Below, one piece after another: positions 20,001 through 26,920 of a stretch of DNA of 64,000 bases. This stretch comes from Saprospiraceae bacterium (GTDB taxonomy: Bacteria > Bacteroidota > Bacteroidia > Chitinophagales > Saprospiraceae): NCBI GenBank assembly GCA_028282725.1, contig JANQHF010000107.1, positions 62,001 through 126,000 of the forward strand, read 5' to 3'. The translations under genes were made by a program, and so were the position numbers. The notes under the pieces were generated by a model. The model made no database searches. It saw only the letters and a program-made list of their open reading frames with translations, and had not been told where the DNA came from. Numbering within the stretch: the stretch's first letter is position 1; each line of letters starts with the position of its first letter.

Positions 20001-20156
20001 GGGGATGCAAGACCCACCGATGGAGCCTATAAGGTCTTTGATGAATTATGTGCGGAATTAGAGGGCCATTTAAAGAATTATGAGCAGTCAAGAAAACGTC
20101 ATCTTGATAAGATCAATGAATTGATGAGTCAATTGGGTAAGGATCTGATTGAATAA
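17076..20156 (+). CDS. Secreted BNR/VPS10-like beta-propeller protein
   Basis: 1026 residues with a signal peptide (1-22, ending SIAQ). The opening WRNIGPNRGGRSLG and ATGGGLWKTVDGG is typical of the Bacteroidota 'glycosyl hydrolase' BNR proteins. I count about ten Asp-box hairpins (SSDGGKTW, SMDGGNTW, SLDGGDSW, SEDGGWTW, SRDGGKTF, SLNGGKTW, TNDGQSW, TRDGGKNW, TTDYGKSW, SFDAGSSW), forming one or two propellers up to about residue 730. A beta-rich segment follows, then a charged coiled-coil-like tail (about 880-1026). The annotation as hydrolase is by family only; no catalytic residues are established. There is no T9SS sorting domain. It stands alone between convergent neighbours. Confidence 0.88.
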   Translation: MKNTAYFFACILLFLFDQVSIAQEIEGIPEYFYANMEWRNIGPNRGGRSLGCTGSPGRPLEYYFGATGGGLWKTVDGGNEWFPVTDGQVTSSSVGAVAVAETNPDIVFIGMGEVQLRGSITQGDGVYKSSDGGKTWRHLGLKETQAIARIRIHPTNPDIVYVAALGHPYGDNEERGVFRSMDGGNTWEKVLYVSDKAGAVDLIIDRTNPKVIYASTWQVYRKAWKMWGGGPGCKLWKSLDGGDSWIDLTENPGMPEGPIGKIGVTVSPADPNRVWAIVEANNGGVFRSEDGGWTWKHVNDERKLRQRAFYYSRIYADPWDKDIVYCLNTGLYRSRDGGKTFDEQIRVPHGDNHDLWIDPNNPDRMINANDGGGNVSLNGGKTWTEQDYCTTQFYHVTTTSDVPYHVAGAQQDNSTLAMPSDGWGHMQARGPNHGWYYAVGGGESGYITQHPTDPDIFYAGSQGALLTRYDRSNGQIRDIQVYPRFFSGDPAEDLPERWQWTFPIIFAPQDPEVMYTCSQHVWRTTNDGQSWEKISPDLTYADPETLGKTGGIITMDMNGPEIYATVFALAPSFHDINTIWAGSDDGKVHITRDGGKNWTDITPEELPKFSRISIIDESRHSPGTLYLAANRYQVDDRLPYVFKTTDYGKSWIKIISGIRDGHFARAIREDHRKEGLLFLATEHGVYVSFDAGSSWNSIQLNLPDTPVRDLVIKDDDIVLGTHGRGFWILDDIGPLREVSSNVLNEEWTLFQPSDAIRGIKNSIVQYYLSEIVDSVAIEILDDSGNLIERFIGSEPEYKIDPNIPWWRRGGSSTPTTAQGLNQFTWDLRYKGATDFEGMIIWSARPTRGPKASTGNYQVRMTIGGISKTRDFAVLMNPNLKGITTGDLDQQFELASRIRDKTSETNEKVIEIRAIKKTIKEAGNEELTKASEAFIEEISAIEQELYQVKNQSNQDPLNFPIKLNNRFASLRRSVENGDARPTDGAYKVFDELCAELEGHLKNYEQSRKRHLDKINELMSQLGKDLIE

Positions 20157-20231
20157 GGAGTTAAAAGGAAAAAAGCCTTGTAATTGATTCGATTGTAAGA
20201 ATACAAATGTGTACAATTTTTGAGTGACTGG

Positions 20232-21116
20232 CTAGTCAATGCAAGTTGCTTCAATGGTGAATGTGTATGTTAAAATTGAAAGTCCAGGAACACCCGGAAC
20301 CACTGTAGTCAGTATTTGATTAAGAGTATTACCTTGATCCGTGCAAGCAATTTGAAGTGACGCTGTATCAAATCCAAAGAATGGTGGAAATGGAGTAGGC
20401 ATTAATGATTGACAATTTAATTGTATTGGAATGGTGCCACAATTACATCCAACTATTTCAAATTCTAATGTTCGGCCTGGTCTTCTGGTCCACTCATCAT
20501 CAGGCATCCACAAGTACTGAACAGAATCGGAATTACTATTTCCTCCTACAAGAGCATTCCATGTAAGAATCCAGTTATTTCCAGCCGGTGGCGTACTGGG
20601 TCCATCTTCATGTGAGATTTCATCCAGAGTAATTAAAACTCTACATCGCGGCGGGTCAGTTTCGACCAACCAATGCTGAAGTCCTGCTTCCTTTGCAAAA
20701 TGTATTCTTCCTTCCTTTCTATATCTTATTACGTTTCCTAAATTATCACAGAATAGAACCGACACCTCGCTCAATTCACCAAAATCATCTGAACTTGCGT
20801 ATTGTCCTCCATATTTCCTGAGGTATACGTATTCAATATCTTCTAATTCAATTGGGTTGAGCAGTGGATCGTTATGGGATAAATTTTGCGAGTTATCAAT
20901 CTGTAAATAATTAACACCTTCTTTGTTACAGCAGCTAGTACCTAGTACTAAATTGATCGTTGCACCAATCGTGTTTATTGGTGAATCTCCGTTTACCTGT
21001 AAAGGAAATTCTCTTCCTCCGTTTTTACCGTACACTCCAAGGTATATTGGGTCTTTGGAATCTGCCCAGGAACCTGAGCCTACTGTAATATCAATATTTA
21101 CACCAGATACAGTCAT
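20232..21116 (-). CDS. Uncharacterised beta-rich protein, possibly PLAT/LH2-like
   Basis: 294 residues, no signal peptide or membrane segment. The first 40 residues (VNIDITVGSGSWADSKDP, then IYLGVYGKNGGREFPL) resemble the first strands of PLAT/LH2 beta-sandwich domains, and a second similar stretch (DDFGELSEVSVLFCDN) would fit the later strands. The C-terminal half is rich in Cys and Pro (VGCNCGTIPIQLNCQS) and is not recognised. Base composition is more AT-rich than the flanking genes, and the 184 bp upstream is strongly AT-rich, which suggests acquisition. The PLAT assignment is weak; no function is claimed. Confidence 0.6.
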   Translation of the reverse strand: MTVSGVNIDITVGSGSWADSKDPIYLGVYGKNGGREFPLQVNGDSPINTIGATINLVLGTSCCNKEGVNYLQIDNSQNLSHNDPLLNPIELEDIEYVYLRKYGGQYASSDDFGELSEVSVLFCDNLGNVIRYRKEGRIHFAKEAGLQHWLVETDPPRCRVLITLDEISHEDGPSTPPAGNNWILTWNALVGGNSNSDSVQYLWMPDDEWTRRPGRTLEFEIVGCNCGTIPIQLNCQSLMPTPFPPFFGFDTASLQIACTDQGNTLNQILTTVVPGVPGLSILTYTFTIEATCID

Positions 21117-21300
21117 TTCAAATTGTATTTTGATCTAATAATTCACCATATGTGGGTATAAATGTTTGATGAAAATTATAATTATCATAGCATTTCAATT
21201 GATATAATTGGAAAATACCTAGAATATGTTATATAATTATTGGTATATCTTGATATTATTTATACATCAAAATTCCTGCGAGCAGACTATCCTCAGAATT

Positions 21301-22716
21301 TTAAATGAAGATGTATTTGAGCAGAAAAAGCAAGACGAGGGCATAAAGAATGGGATGAACATTTCGGGCCTTGCCCAATGATATTTGAATCAATACATGG
21401 AAAAGAAGGCCAAATGCAATGCCATTTGCTATGCTGTACGTAAATGGCATGATGATGATCATGGTGACTGCCGGAATGATTGATTCCAGGTTGGACAGAT
21501 CAATCTTCCTGATTCCGTCAAACATGAGGATTCCGACCATAATCAAAACGGGAGAAGTGGCTGCTACAGGTACTATACCTGCGATGGGTGCCAGGATGAT
21601 TCCCAGCATGAAAAGAAGTGCGGTAACAACAGATGTCAGCCCGGTTCTGCCGCCTGCAATAATACCCGAACTGCTTTCGATATAAGTAGTGACAGAACTG
21701 GTACCCAGGACTGCACCTATCGTCGTAGCTGTCGCATCGGAGAATAGAGCTTTTTGCATTTGTGGGAGATTACCTTCTTCGTCAAGGAGATCTCCTTTAC
21801 TAGCTGTCCCGAGTAAGGTTCCCAGAGTGTCCAAAAGGTCTACCATCGTAAAACTGATAATGACGATGACAACTGAAATGACAACGCTGATCAAAGTCTC
21901 ACCTTCATTGGCAGTGATTAAACCACCAAAGTCCAATTGAAATGCAGTTGGTGATAGCGAAATCTGCGTTAGATCGTAGGACTGCGGAATATTGGTCACC
22001 CCAATGGGTATGCCAATGATCGTGGTTATTGCAATGGCCCAGATCATGGCTGAATTGATTCTTTTGACCATTAAAATTGTCAAAATGACAAAACCGGTCA
22101 TCGCCAGTAGCACAGAAGGATCAGAGAATTTGCCAAACTGGATAATTTGAGGTGGAGCGTTATTGATTTGATCGATGAGTGATTCCATTTCGAGAGAGTT
22201 GCTGCCCATGATCAGGTCAATAATTGGCCCCTGGTTGACATCAATGAGACCGGCGTTGTTCAATCCGATAAGGGCAATAAATAACCCAATGCCCGGGGCG
22301 ATGGCATATTTCAGGTTTTTGGGAATGGCCTCGATAATTTTGGCCCTGATACCTGTGATCGTACACAGTAAGAACAGTATGCCTGATAAATAGACAATAG
22401 TCAGCGCCTGTTGCCACGAATATCCAAGACTAAAGACGACGGTGTAGGTAAAAAATGCATTGAGTCCCATCCCTGGTGCCTGTGCCATAGGATAGTTAGA
22501 AAGCAATCCCATTAATGCAGTACCAATGGCAGCCGCCAGACAAGTGGCAATGAATACCGAGCTGTATTCCATACCCGTCTGGCTGAGAATCGATGGATTC
22601 ACAAACAAGATATAGGACATCGTGAGAAAAGTGGTCGTCCCGGCGAGGACCTCAGTCCGCACATCGGTATTCCTGTCTCTTAATTTGAAAAATCGGTGTA
22701 TCATGAATTTTGCCAA
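21301..22716 (-). CDS. NCS2-family purine (adenine/guanine/hypoxanthine) permease
   Basis: 471 residues with 12-14 hydrophobic segments. AzgA/PbuG-subfamily motifs are present: TEVLAGTTTFLTMSYILFVNP at the start (shortened here to LAGTTTFLTMSYI), QAPGMGLNAFFTY in helix 3, GIGLFIALIGLNNAGL, FTMVDLLDTLGTLLG and SSGIIAGGRTGLTSVV. The family imports purine bases with protons across the inner membrane. The exact base cannot be assigned from sequence. No purine-salvage gene is adjacent and no purine-riboswitch-like leader is evident. Confidence 0.93.
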   Translation of the reverse strand: MAKFMIHRFFKLRDRNTDVRTEVLAGTTTFLTMSYILFVNPSILSQTGMEYSSVFIATCLAAAIGTALMGLLSNYPMAQAPGMGLNAFFTYTVVFSLGYSWQQALTIVYLSGILFLLCTITGIRAKIIEAIPKNLKYAIAPGIGLFIALIGLNNAGLIDVNQGPIIDLIMGSNSLEMESLIDQINNAPPQIIQFGKFSDPSVLLAMTGFVILTILMVKRINSAMIWAIAITTIIGIPIGVTNIPQSYDLTQISLSPTAFQLDFGGLITANEGETLISVVISVVIVIISFTMVDLLDTLGTLLGTASKGDLLDEEGNLPQMQKALFSDATATTIGAVLGTSSVTTYIESSSGIIAGGRTGLTSVVTALLFMLGIILAPIAGIVPVAATSPVLIMVGILMFDGIRKIDLSNLESIIPAVTMIIIMPFTYSIANGIAFGLLFHVLIQISLGKARNVHPILYALVLLFLLKYIFI

Positions 22717-22810
22717 TCACCGAAATGTACGATTTAATCGTGGAACACAGCGGGGTGCTGCCCGATGGCTTGATGAGCTTCGATTATGTGAGGGGATTCA
22801 TAAATGAAAT

Positions 22811-23071
22811 CTATTCTATCCATTGAAAAAGGTATTTATTGTCGTATTCAATTTTGTAAGATTCAAGATATTCAACGTATTCAGATCTGAATGATCTGAT
22901 TCGATGATGTTCTTCTTGTTTATCAATGTATTTAATTACGTTGTCAACATGAGATTCACTATAAGAGAAGACCCCGTATCCCTCCTGCCATGCAAATTTT
23001 CCCTTTACCCATTGCTTTTGATTAATAAAATTGGAAGAATTGTTTTTTATGTCCCGAACTAATTCAGACAC
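22811..23071 (-). pseudogene. C-terminal remnant of an IS200-like / REP-associated Y1 transposase
   Basis: The fragment carries the conserved C-terminal half of the Y1_Tnp family: VRDIKNNSSNFINQ, FAWQEGYGVFSYS, VIKYIDKQEEHH, and EYLESYKIEYDNKYLFQW. Homology can be followed a few codons upstream of the GTG at 23071 (RPSIAVSEL, to about 23086). The HUH metal motif that should precede it is absent, so the protein cannot be active. The 5' part has been replaced by the unrelated coding sequence on the plus strand, which overlaps the fragment. This is an insertion-sequence scar. Confidence 0.8.
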
Positions 23072-23522
23072 CGCAATGGAAGGCCTTAAAGCCGGTATTA
23101 AGGCATTGAAATCATTCAGAAACGCTTCCAGGGTAGAAAAGCTATTGGCAGAAGAGGCGGAATTCAGTGATTTAACTCCTCCTTACACTACAGAAGATAT
23201 TAGGACTCTCATGTCCAGGATGCCGAGACAAGTACTTGACGAATTGGTCAATAGCAGTATGGAGTTATACGATATTATGTTTGATGGGCCACTGGTGAGC
23301 AAAGTCGCTGAAGTAATAGCACATCTTGTCAAAAAGATGAAAAAGCGACCTGAAGTATATTCCCACGCCGAAGTGAATGGAATGGAACTGGGTCATTCTA
23401 TTGTATCTGAGGCTTATCGATTATTTAATGCCCTTTCTCATTTCGAACAAAGGCAGATGGTAGCTTTAATTGAAGAAGTCGAGCGGGATGCTGTGGAAGA
23501 GGTTGTTGCAATGAAAGGGTAG
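23049..23522 (+). CDS. Hypothetical helical protein
   Basis: 157 residues from the ATG at 23049. The composition is helical and charged (RVEKLLAEEAEFSD, AEVIAHLVKKMKKRPE, ALIEEVERDAVEEV); there is no signal peptide or membrane segment. I recognise no family. The first nine codons are antisense to the conserved core of the IS200-type remnant, so the original start may be the ATG at 23076 (MEGLKAGIKALKSF), with the upstream codons contributed by the insertion scar. It stands immediately before the tRNA gene. Confidence 0.6.
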   Translation: MSRTNSDTAMEGLKAGIKALKSFRNASRVEKLLAEEAEFSDLTPPYTTEDIRTLMSRMPRQVLDELVNSSMELYDIMFDGPLVSKVAEVIAHLVKKMKKRPEVYSHAEVNGMELGHSIVSEAYRLFNALSHFEQRQMVALIEEVERDAVEEVVAMKG

Positions 23523-23620
23523 TGGGGAGTTGATATGTTTTATAGATTTGTTTACAAACTATACACAAAAAATAAAACAATTAATATATAAACGATTGTC
23601 TGTCAGTTAGTTAGGTCGTT

Positions 23621-23692
23621 GGCCCCATAATTCAAGGGATAGAATAGTGGTTTCCTAAACCATAGATCCAGGTTCGAGTCCTGGTGGGCTAC
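23621..23692 (+). tRNA. tRNA-Arg (anticodon CCU) with imperfect acceptor stem
   Basis: The cloverleaf can be traced: acceptor 5' strand GGCCCCA, D-arm ATTC...GAAT, anticodon arm GTGGT-TTCCTAA-ACCAT with anticodon CCT, 4-base variable loop, T-arm CCAGG-TTCGAGT-CCTGG. The 3' acceptor strand reads TGGGCTA rather than the expected TGGGGCC. The lower four pairs form, but the upper three pair only if C3 is bulged, in which case A23691 becomes the discriminator. This could be a one-base deletion, a sequencing error or decay. No CCA is encoded. It is the only tRNA I find in the window. Confidence 0.72.
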
Positions 23693-23767
23693 TGCTGACG
23701 CTCTCTTCTTTCGGTCAGCACCTTGTACTGAAAGCTCTCTTCGTTCGGTCAGCACCTTGTACTGAAA
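23693..23767 (+). repeat. 34-bp tandem duplication and hairpin directly after the tRNA
   Basis: Two consecutive 34-bp copies (23700-23733 and 23734-23767) differ at a single base (CTTCTTTCGG versus CTTCGTTCGG). A 7-bp stem, TGCTGAC at 23693-23699 with GTCAGCA at 23714-23720, starts directly after the tRNA, and the second copy repeats the GTCAGCA arm. No T-run follows, so it is not a standard terminator. The next 247 bases to 24014 contain no gene I can support. Confidence 0.75.
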
Positions 23768-24014
23768 GTAGACACAACTGGGCGAGAAGCAAGGTCCCGA
23801 ATGGCAGTCCATGACAAAAGCATTAACCAGAACACGATCCATTTTGCCTTTCCTATTGTTCGTAGCATGTGGGAGGTAGAAACGTTCGACGATGCTAATC
23901 AAAGTAGTCATGATGACGAATGCACATTTACCTCCGTTTTTATAAGTATTTCTAAATGTCAAAGTGTTAAGAAAGGCAGGTGAATTTTGTAAATTAGCAC
24001 AAATTATTCCTGCC

Positions 24015-25388
24015 GTGAAGTCATTAAAACTATTCGTCCCTTTTCTTTTTTCAGTACTCTTTCATCCCATGCTTGCTCAGCAAAATCACCTCGAGGTATT
24101 AGGTCACTCCAGGATTATCGGAAACCTTGATATTAGGGCTGCGGAAACTGATTCATCAATATTTATTGGAACAAATGCTGGCGTCAATGATGACGGGGAT
24201 AACCTAAATACGATAATCGGAGTGAGAAGTGCGATGTCTAACTCATCAGGAAGTTTGAATGTGTCTATCGGATTTGAATCATTCCTTAATAACATCGAAG
24301 GTACACGCAATACGTCAACTGGCACTTTTTCGATGTATGACAATCTATCAGGATATGACAATACCGCTAATGGCTTTAACAGCATGGTTAAGAATACTAC
24401 AGGCCGACGAAACACTGCAGTTGGTGCAAATGCTTTAAGGGGCAATGAAAATGGTCATTTTAATGTGGCAATAGGATATGGGACATTATTCTCTGCTGAT
24501 AGTGTTATGGCAAATACGACCGTTGGATTTCAGGCCGGAGCCACGAGTTCGGGAGCATACAATACTATGATAGGGTACAATACTGGATTTGAAAATTCCG
24601 GTGGATCAAAAAATACATATTTGGGTGCCCTATCGAATGCACAATATCCAGGATTAACCAATGCAATCGCGATAGGGTATAATGCTAATGTCACCTGCTC
24701 TAATTGTGCCACGATTGGCGGAGTAGGAGGTGATGCCGTTAAATTGGGAATCGGTACGGATACTCCAGAAAAGACTTTGGACATACATGGTGAACTCATT
24801 GTGCGGGAACATTCTAAAATCGCCGTATTCGAGTCATCAGGAAATAATGCTTTTGTCGAAATTGTTCCGAACAGTGCCATGAGCGGGACATCTGTTGGTT
24901 ATTTTGATGATATTGATGACAAATACTTCTTCGTGAACACACCAGAGGGAGGTTTTGGTGAATTTATTATCCGAGCCGACGGCAAAACGGGTATCGGTGT
25001 TTTAGATCCTTCAAGTCAATTCCAGGTAGGTACAAATGGGGATGGAACGGTGGCTACTGCCAATGCGTGGAATACCTTTAGTGATGCCCGTTGGAAGAAA
25101 GATATTCGGCGTTTAAATAATGCTAGTCAATTGATTGAAAATATCCATGCCTATTCTTATCTCTGGAAGGATGGTGACGATCAAAAAAGACAGATCGGCG
25201 TAATCGCTCAAGAAGTTGAAAAGGCGTTACCCGAATTAGTTGTTACTGATGCAAATGGCTACAAATCAGTGGATTATGGCAAACTTTCTGCAGTATTAAT
25301 TGAGACTGTTAAGGAACAGCAAACAAGGATCAATGCGCTGGAGAAAAGACTATCTGCCATTGAAAATCAATCTGCAGACTATCATTAA
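24015..25388 (+). CDS. Secreted tail-fiber-like protein with S74 intramolecular chaperone domain
   Basis: 457 residues from the GTG at 24015, chosen because it places a clean signal peptide at the N-terminus (KSLKLFVPFLFSVLFHP, ending MLAQ); a GTG 51 bases upstream is possible. Residues ~50-260 are a run of short head-type repeats as in trimeric adhesins (NTIIGVRSAM, NTAVGANALRG, NVAIGYGT, NTMIGYNTG), forming a left-handed helical fibre. The C-terminus is a peptidase S74 / endosialidase chaperone domain (FSDARWKKDIRRL, IGVIAQEVEKALPELV), which in phage proteins assists trimer folding and then cleaves itself off, followed by a coiled coil. It is a surface fibre, not evidence of a phage. Confidence 0.85.
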   Translation: MKSLKLFVPFLFSVLFHPMLAQQNHLEVLGHSRIIGNLDIRAAETDSSIFIGTNAGVNDDGDNLNTIIGVRSAMSNSSGSLNVSIGFESFLNNIEGTRNTSTGTFSMYDNLSGYDNTANGFNSMVKNTTGRRNTAVGANALRGNENGHFNVAIGYGTLFSADSVMANTTVGFQAGATSSGAYNTMIGYNTGFENSGGSKNTYLGALSNAQYPGLTNAIAIGYNANVTCSNCATIGGVGGDAVKLGIGTDTPEKTLDIHGELIVREHSKIAVFESSGNNAFVEIVPNSAMSGTSVGYFDDIDDKYFFVNTPEGGFGEFIIRADGKTGIGVLDPSSQFQVGTNGDGTVATANAWNTFSDARWKKDIRRLNNASQLIENIHAYSYLWKDGDDQKRQIGVIAQEVEKALPELVVTDANGYKSVDYGKLSAVLIETVKEQQTRINALEKRLSAIENQSADYH

Positions 25389-25459
25389 TTTTATAATTAT
25401 TCGATACAGATTATCATCATACCAAATTTTTATTAGGTCATATTAATTCTGGACAAGTC

Positions 25460-25682
25460 ATGAGACATATTTCACAAGTTAGCTTATCCACGTTTATCAT
25501 ATTAATCATTTTAACGATCCAACTCCAAGCTCGAGATGTCGATATTAACGAGAAGTTGACCATCGCCGGATGCAGACGGTGATATCGAATTCAAGGAAGA
25601 CCTGGGGACACTTCAATTCGTGTGCTCCGTGGGTATCAATGATCCAATGATCAATATGTTTCTTGAGTTTGACACGATATAG
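25460..25682 (+). pseudogene. Frameshifted remnant of a small secreted S74-type surface protein
   Basis: An ATG at 25460 opens a signal peptide (STFIILIILTIQLQAR) followed by DVDINEKLTIAG, the typical beginning of S74 'tail fiber' proteins. The frame then stops at TGA after CRR. A one-base shift at about 25568 restores DADGDIEFKEDLGTLQF and about 37 residues to a TAG at 25680-25682. The S74 chaperone domain is missing. It lies directly behind the intact S74 gene and before the truncated transposase, so it is probably a decayed paralogue. Confidence 0.6.
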
Positions 25683-25742
25683 GCATAATTAATTGACAAT
25701 CAATCAGTTGTCTTTTTGATTTTCGCAATACTATTTTTATAA

Positions 25743-26891
25743 CTATCTGATAGTCAGTGATTTATGTGTCAGTGGTGAAACTTTCTTCAGTTTAAAGATC
25801 TTGCTGAGCGTTTGTTGTTCATCGGTGCATTTACTTCTCATATAATAGGACTGGTCATCTTGTTGAATATGGCTGATCTGCATCTTGTCTAATGTGCGCA
25901 GGATGTGCTTTTCTGACCAATAGTGGCCAGCTTTGTTTAAGCGCAGTTGTATGTTTGTAAGCATGGTTAAGCTTATAAAGCACATGCAAATGTGCCCTCG
26001 TATTCTTTTATCTGTCCAGTGAAACATAGGTCGCACTTCCAAGATGCTTTTCATGGTTCTGAAGCTATGTTCTATATGAAACAGATGTTTGTATTGATTA
26101 AGCACTTCTATTTCGCTAAGTGTTTCGACATTGGTGCTGATGGCTAATAGGCCATCGAACAACTCATCACGTTTGATTTTTTCTTCGTTGAGTTGAAAAG
26201 TATTTTTCTCTTTTTTGGTCAGGTAGTGGTAGCGTGCTTTTCTATTTAACTGAGAAGGGTTTTTTAATAATTGTTTTGCTTTATCTACGCGCTGTTGTCT
26301 ATCATGCCGATCTTTTCTGGCTCTTTTCTCACTGTATGTGCATATGACTTTACGCTCTTCATAGTAGGCTGTATAATATTGTAAGCTTACTTGCACTCCA
26401 TTTTTATCATAGCTCCATTGCTGATCATATTTTTCCAGGTCTAAAAAAATGTCCTGAGCACCTTTGGGCATAGCCTTAAGACGCTCTCCGAAGATGTAGC
26501 AAAGACCTAATTCTGTAACAACTAATTCAATGTTAGATTGACAAAGCATCCCTCTGTCTGCTACCACTATTACATTTTCTATTTTGTATTTGTTCTTTAA
26601 ATCTTGTAATGCAACTTTGAGTGTATGCCCTTCAAAGGTGTTCCCTTCAAATATCTGATAGCCTACCGGTTGTTTGTATTTATCTATTAGAAGCCCTAAT
26701 ACGATTTGTGTTTTCCCAATCTTGCCGTCTTTGGAAAATCCTTTTTGTCTTAAGTGTCCAGGGTTTTCCACTTCACTATCAAAGTAAAAAGTGGTTACAT
26801 CATAAAAGACGATGTCTAATTTTTGATTAAATAAATGCCGACCTTTTTTATAGATCAGGGTTGGGACTGCTACTACATCAATTGATCCCAT
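25743..26891 (-). CDS. 5'-truncated IS1634-type (IS4-like) DDE transposase
   Basis: 382 residues. The DDE core is visible: first Asp in IVFYDVTTFYFDSE, second in VIVVADRGM, and Glu in LFHIEHSFRTMKS. Full-length IS1634-family transposases are about 500 residues or more; here an in-frame TAG lies directly before the ATG at 26891, so the N-terminal DNA-binding part is missing. Only about 30 bp separate this start from the stop of the ROK gene, so the element end on that side has been lost, and I cannot find a matched pair of terminal inverted repeats. Probably inactive alone. Confidence 0.82.
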   Translation of the reverse strand: MGSIDVVAVPTLIYKKGRHLFNQKLDIVFYDVTTFYFDSEVENPGHLRQKGFSKDGKIGKTQIVLGLLIDKYKQPVGYQIFEGNTFEGHTLKVALQDLKNKYKIENVIVVADRGMLCQSNIELVVTELGLCYIFGERLKAMPKGAQDIFLDLEKYDQQWSYDKNGVQVSLQYYTAYYEERKVICTYSEKRARKDRHDRQQRVDKAKQLLKNPSQLNRKARYHYLTKKEKNTFQLNEEKIKRDELFDGLLAISTNVETLSEIEVLNQYKHLFHIEHSFRTMKSILEVRPMFHWTDKRIRGHICMCFISLTMLTNIQLRLNKAGHYWSEKHILRTLDKMQISHIQQDDQSYYMRSKCTDEQQTLSKIFKLKKVSPLTHKSLTIR

Positions 26892-26920
26892 CTAAAAAGG
26901 GCAGGAGCTGCACTCACCCA

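Noticed and set aside
23603-23962. A 119-residue reading frame on the minus strand across the tRNA-Arg
   Set aside because: Its C-terminal part (HQDSNLDLWFRKPLFYPLNYG) is only the antisense translation of the tRNA, and the remainder shows no domain or coding character.
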